A program made the translations under genes and the position numbers. This document shows, one piece after another, positions 63,422-64,000 of a stretch of 64,000 nt of DNA; the stretch's first letter is position 1; each line of letters starts with the position of its first letter. This DNA is from Anabaena azotica FACHB-119 (GTDB lineage Bacteria; Cyanobacteriota; Cyanobacteriia; Cyanobacteriales; Nostocaceae). The DNA lies in the NCBI RefSeq assembly GCF_014697625.1, contig NZ_JACJSG010000005.1, positions 1 to 64,000 of the forward strand, read 5' to 3'. The notes below the pieces were generated by a model. It saw nothing but the letters and a program-made list of their open reading frames with translations. It had not been told where the DNA came from and ran no database searches.

Positions 63422-64000
63422 ATGAATATTCAAGGTAAAGTTGCCTTAGTTACTGGGGCTTCTCGCGGTATTGGACGAGCGATCGCTATAGAATTAGCAC
63501 AACAAGGTATCCACAGATTAATTTTAGTGGCACGCGATCGCCAAAAGTTAACAGAAGTAGCTCAGGAAATCGCAGCGATGGGAGTCCAAGCCACAACATT
63601 GGCAATTGATTTAACCCAAGTGAGGGAGGTAAACATCGCCATTGCCCAACTTTGGCGGAGTTACGGCCCTATTCACTTACTAGTTAACTGTGCAGGTGTT
63701 GCATACCAAAGTTCATTTTTGCGTTCCAAACTTCCGCAAGTACAAGAAGAACTCTCGGTGAACTTATTGGGAATGTATACTCTCACCAGTCTTATCGCCA
63801 AACGCATGGCTAGCCAAAGACAAGGAACCATCGTCAATGTTTCCAGTTTAATGGGAAAAGTGGCAGCACCGACGATGGCGACCTATTCAGCCACAAAGTT
63901 TGCCATCTTAGGTTTTACCCAAGCCTTGCGGCGTGAACTGGCTGAGTACAACATCCAAGTCAAAGCCTTATTACCATCCCTCACAGACACAGATATGGTA
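63422..64000 (+). CDS. Short-chain dehydrogenase/reductase (cut by window end)
   Basis: The first 193 codons of an SDR-family NAD(P)H oxidoreductase; the stop is beyond the window. The cofactor loop is VTGASRGIGRAIA (residues 10-22), then LLVNCAGVAY (NNAG-type) near 86-95 and the active-site Ser/YSATKFA around 142-160. The sequence starts MNIQGKVALVTGA. The ATG at 63422 has GGAGG nine bases upstream, one of the best ribosome sites in the window. It resembles 3-oxoacyl-ACP-reductase-like and heterocyst-glycolipid-type SDRs, but the substrate cannot be told. Confidence 0.85.
   Translation, partial: MNIQGKVALVTGASRGIGRAIAIELAQQGIHRLILVARDRQKLTEVAQEIAAMGVQATTLAIDLTQVREVNIAIAQLWRSYGPIHLLVNCAGVAYQSSFLRSKLPQVQEELSVNLLGMYTLTSLIAKRMASQRQGTIVNVSSLMGKVAAPTMATYSATKFAILGFTQALRRELAEYNIQVKALLPSLTDTDMV

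Overview
The window looks like chromosome from a filamentous, heterocyst-type cyanobacterium close to Nostoc/Anabaena. The signs are: very frequent HIP1 octamers (GCGATCGC); many intergenic arrays of short tandem heptanucleotide repeats; several families of small palindromic or MITE-like elements; and typical cyanobacterial genes (ffh-rpsP-khpA, SbtA/SbtB, a phytochelatin-synthase-like enzyme, DUF1400 hydrolase, SLH and WG-repeat proteins, DUF4360, a DUF6816-like protein). This assignment is inference from gene content; no search was run.

Layout. 0-14.7 kb: FAD-linked oxidase, RNA 3'-phosphate cyclase, an ABC exporter half with a degenerate ATPase site, a small coiled-coil protein, a DUF1338 (2-oxoadipate dioxygenase-like) gene next to a class III aminotransferase, a secreted 3D/MltA-like protein, a ROK/polyphosphate-glucokinase-like kinase, a PARG-type macrodomain protein, a creatininase-family protein and a 2TM protein. 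14.9-26.3 kb is a cell-surface region: GHL10+WG and SLH+WG proteins, a multicopper oxidase, a small beta-barrel protein, a DUF4360 protein and a beta-helix protein with six SLH repeats. 26.3-30.2 kb is accessory DNA: a GNAT plus a RelE-type toxin-antitoxin pair between perfect 60-bp direct repeats, then a tyrosine recombinase, 11-bp iterons, and tRNA-Thr and tRNA-Tyr. 30.4-38.2 kb: a second ABC exporter, a DUF6816-like protein, a ChuX/HutX-like protein, PhoH, ribosomal protein S21, KhpA, S16 and Ffh, all on the minus strand.

38.6-44.3 kb is a plus-strand island inserted between minus-strand core genes (ffh and ispH). It has a large membrane protein, a protein resembling the putative DNA base-hypermodification (HMUDK_hel-type) family, a DUF1643 protein and a MazG-like pyrophosphohydrolase with an uncharacterised C-terminal domain. 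Miniature inverted-repeat elements lie at and inside its edges. This is my best candidate for an undescribed nucleotide/DNA-modification or defence system.

44.5-64 kb: ispH, an SGNH hydrolase, two Amt ammonium transporters (each with a GTA-N8-TAC NtcA-like box upstream), purE, nagA, sbtA-sbtB, a small membrane protein, an osmoprotectant-type ABC transporter whose operon ends in a phytochelatin-synthase-like gene, an EEP-endonuclease I fusion, a DUF1400 hydrolase, and the first 193 codons of a short-chain dehydrogenase cut by the window end.

Repeats shape the gene edges. Heptad arrays supply the start codons of rtcA, nagA and the DUF1338 gene and the stop codons of several others. At least five families of miniature elements are dispersed, sometimes nested.
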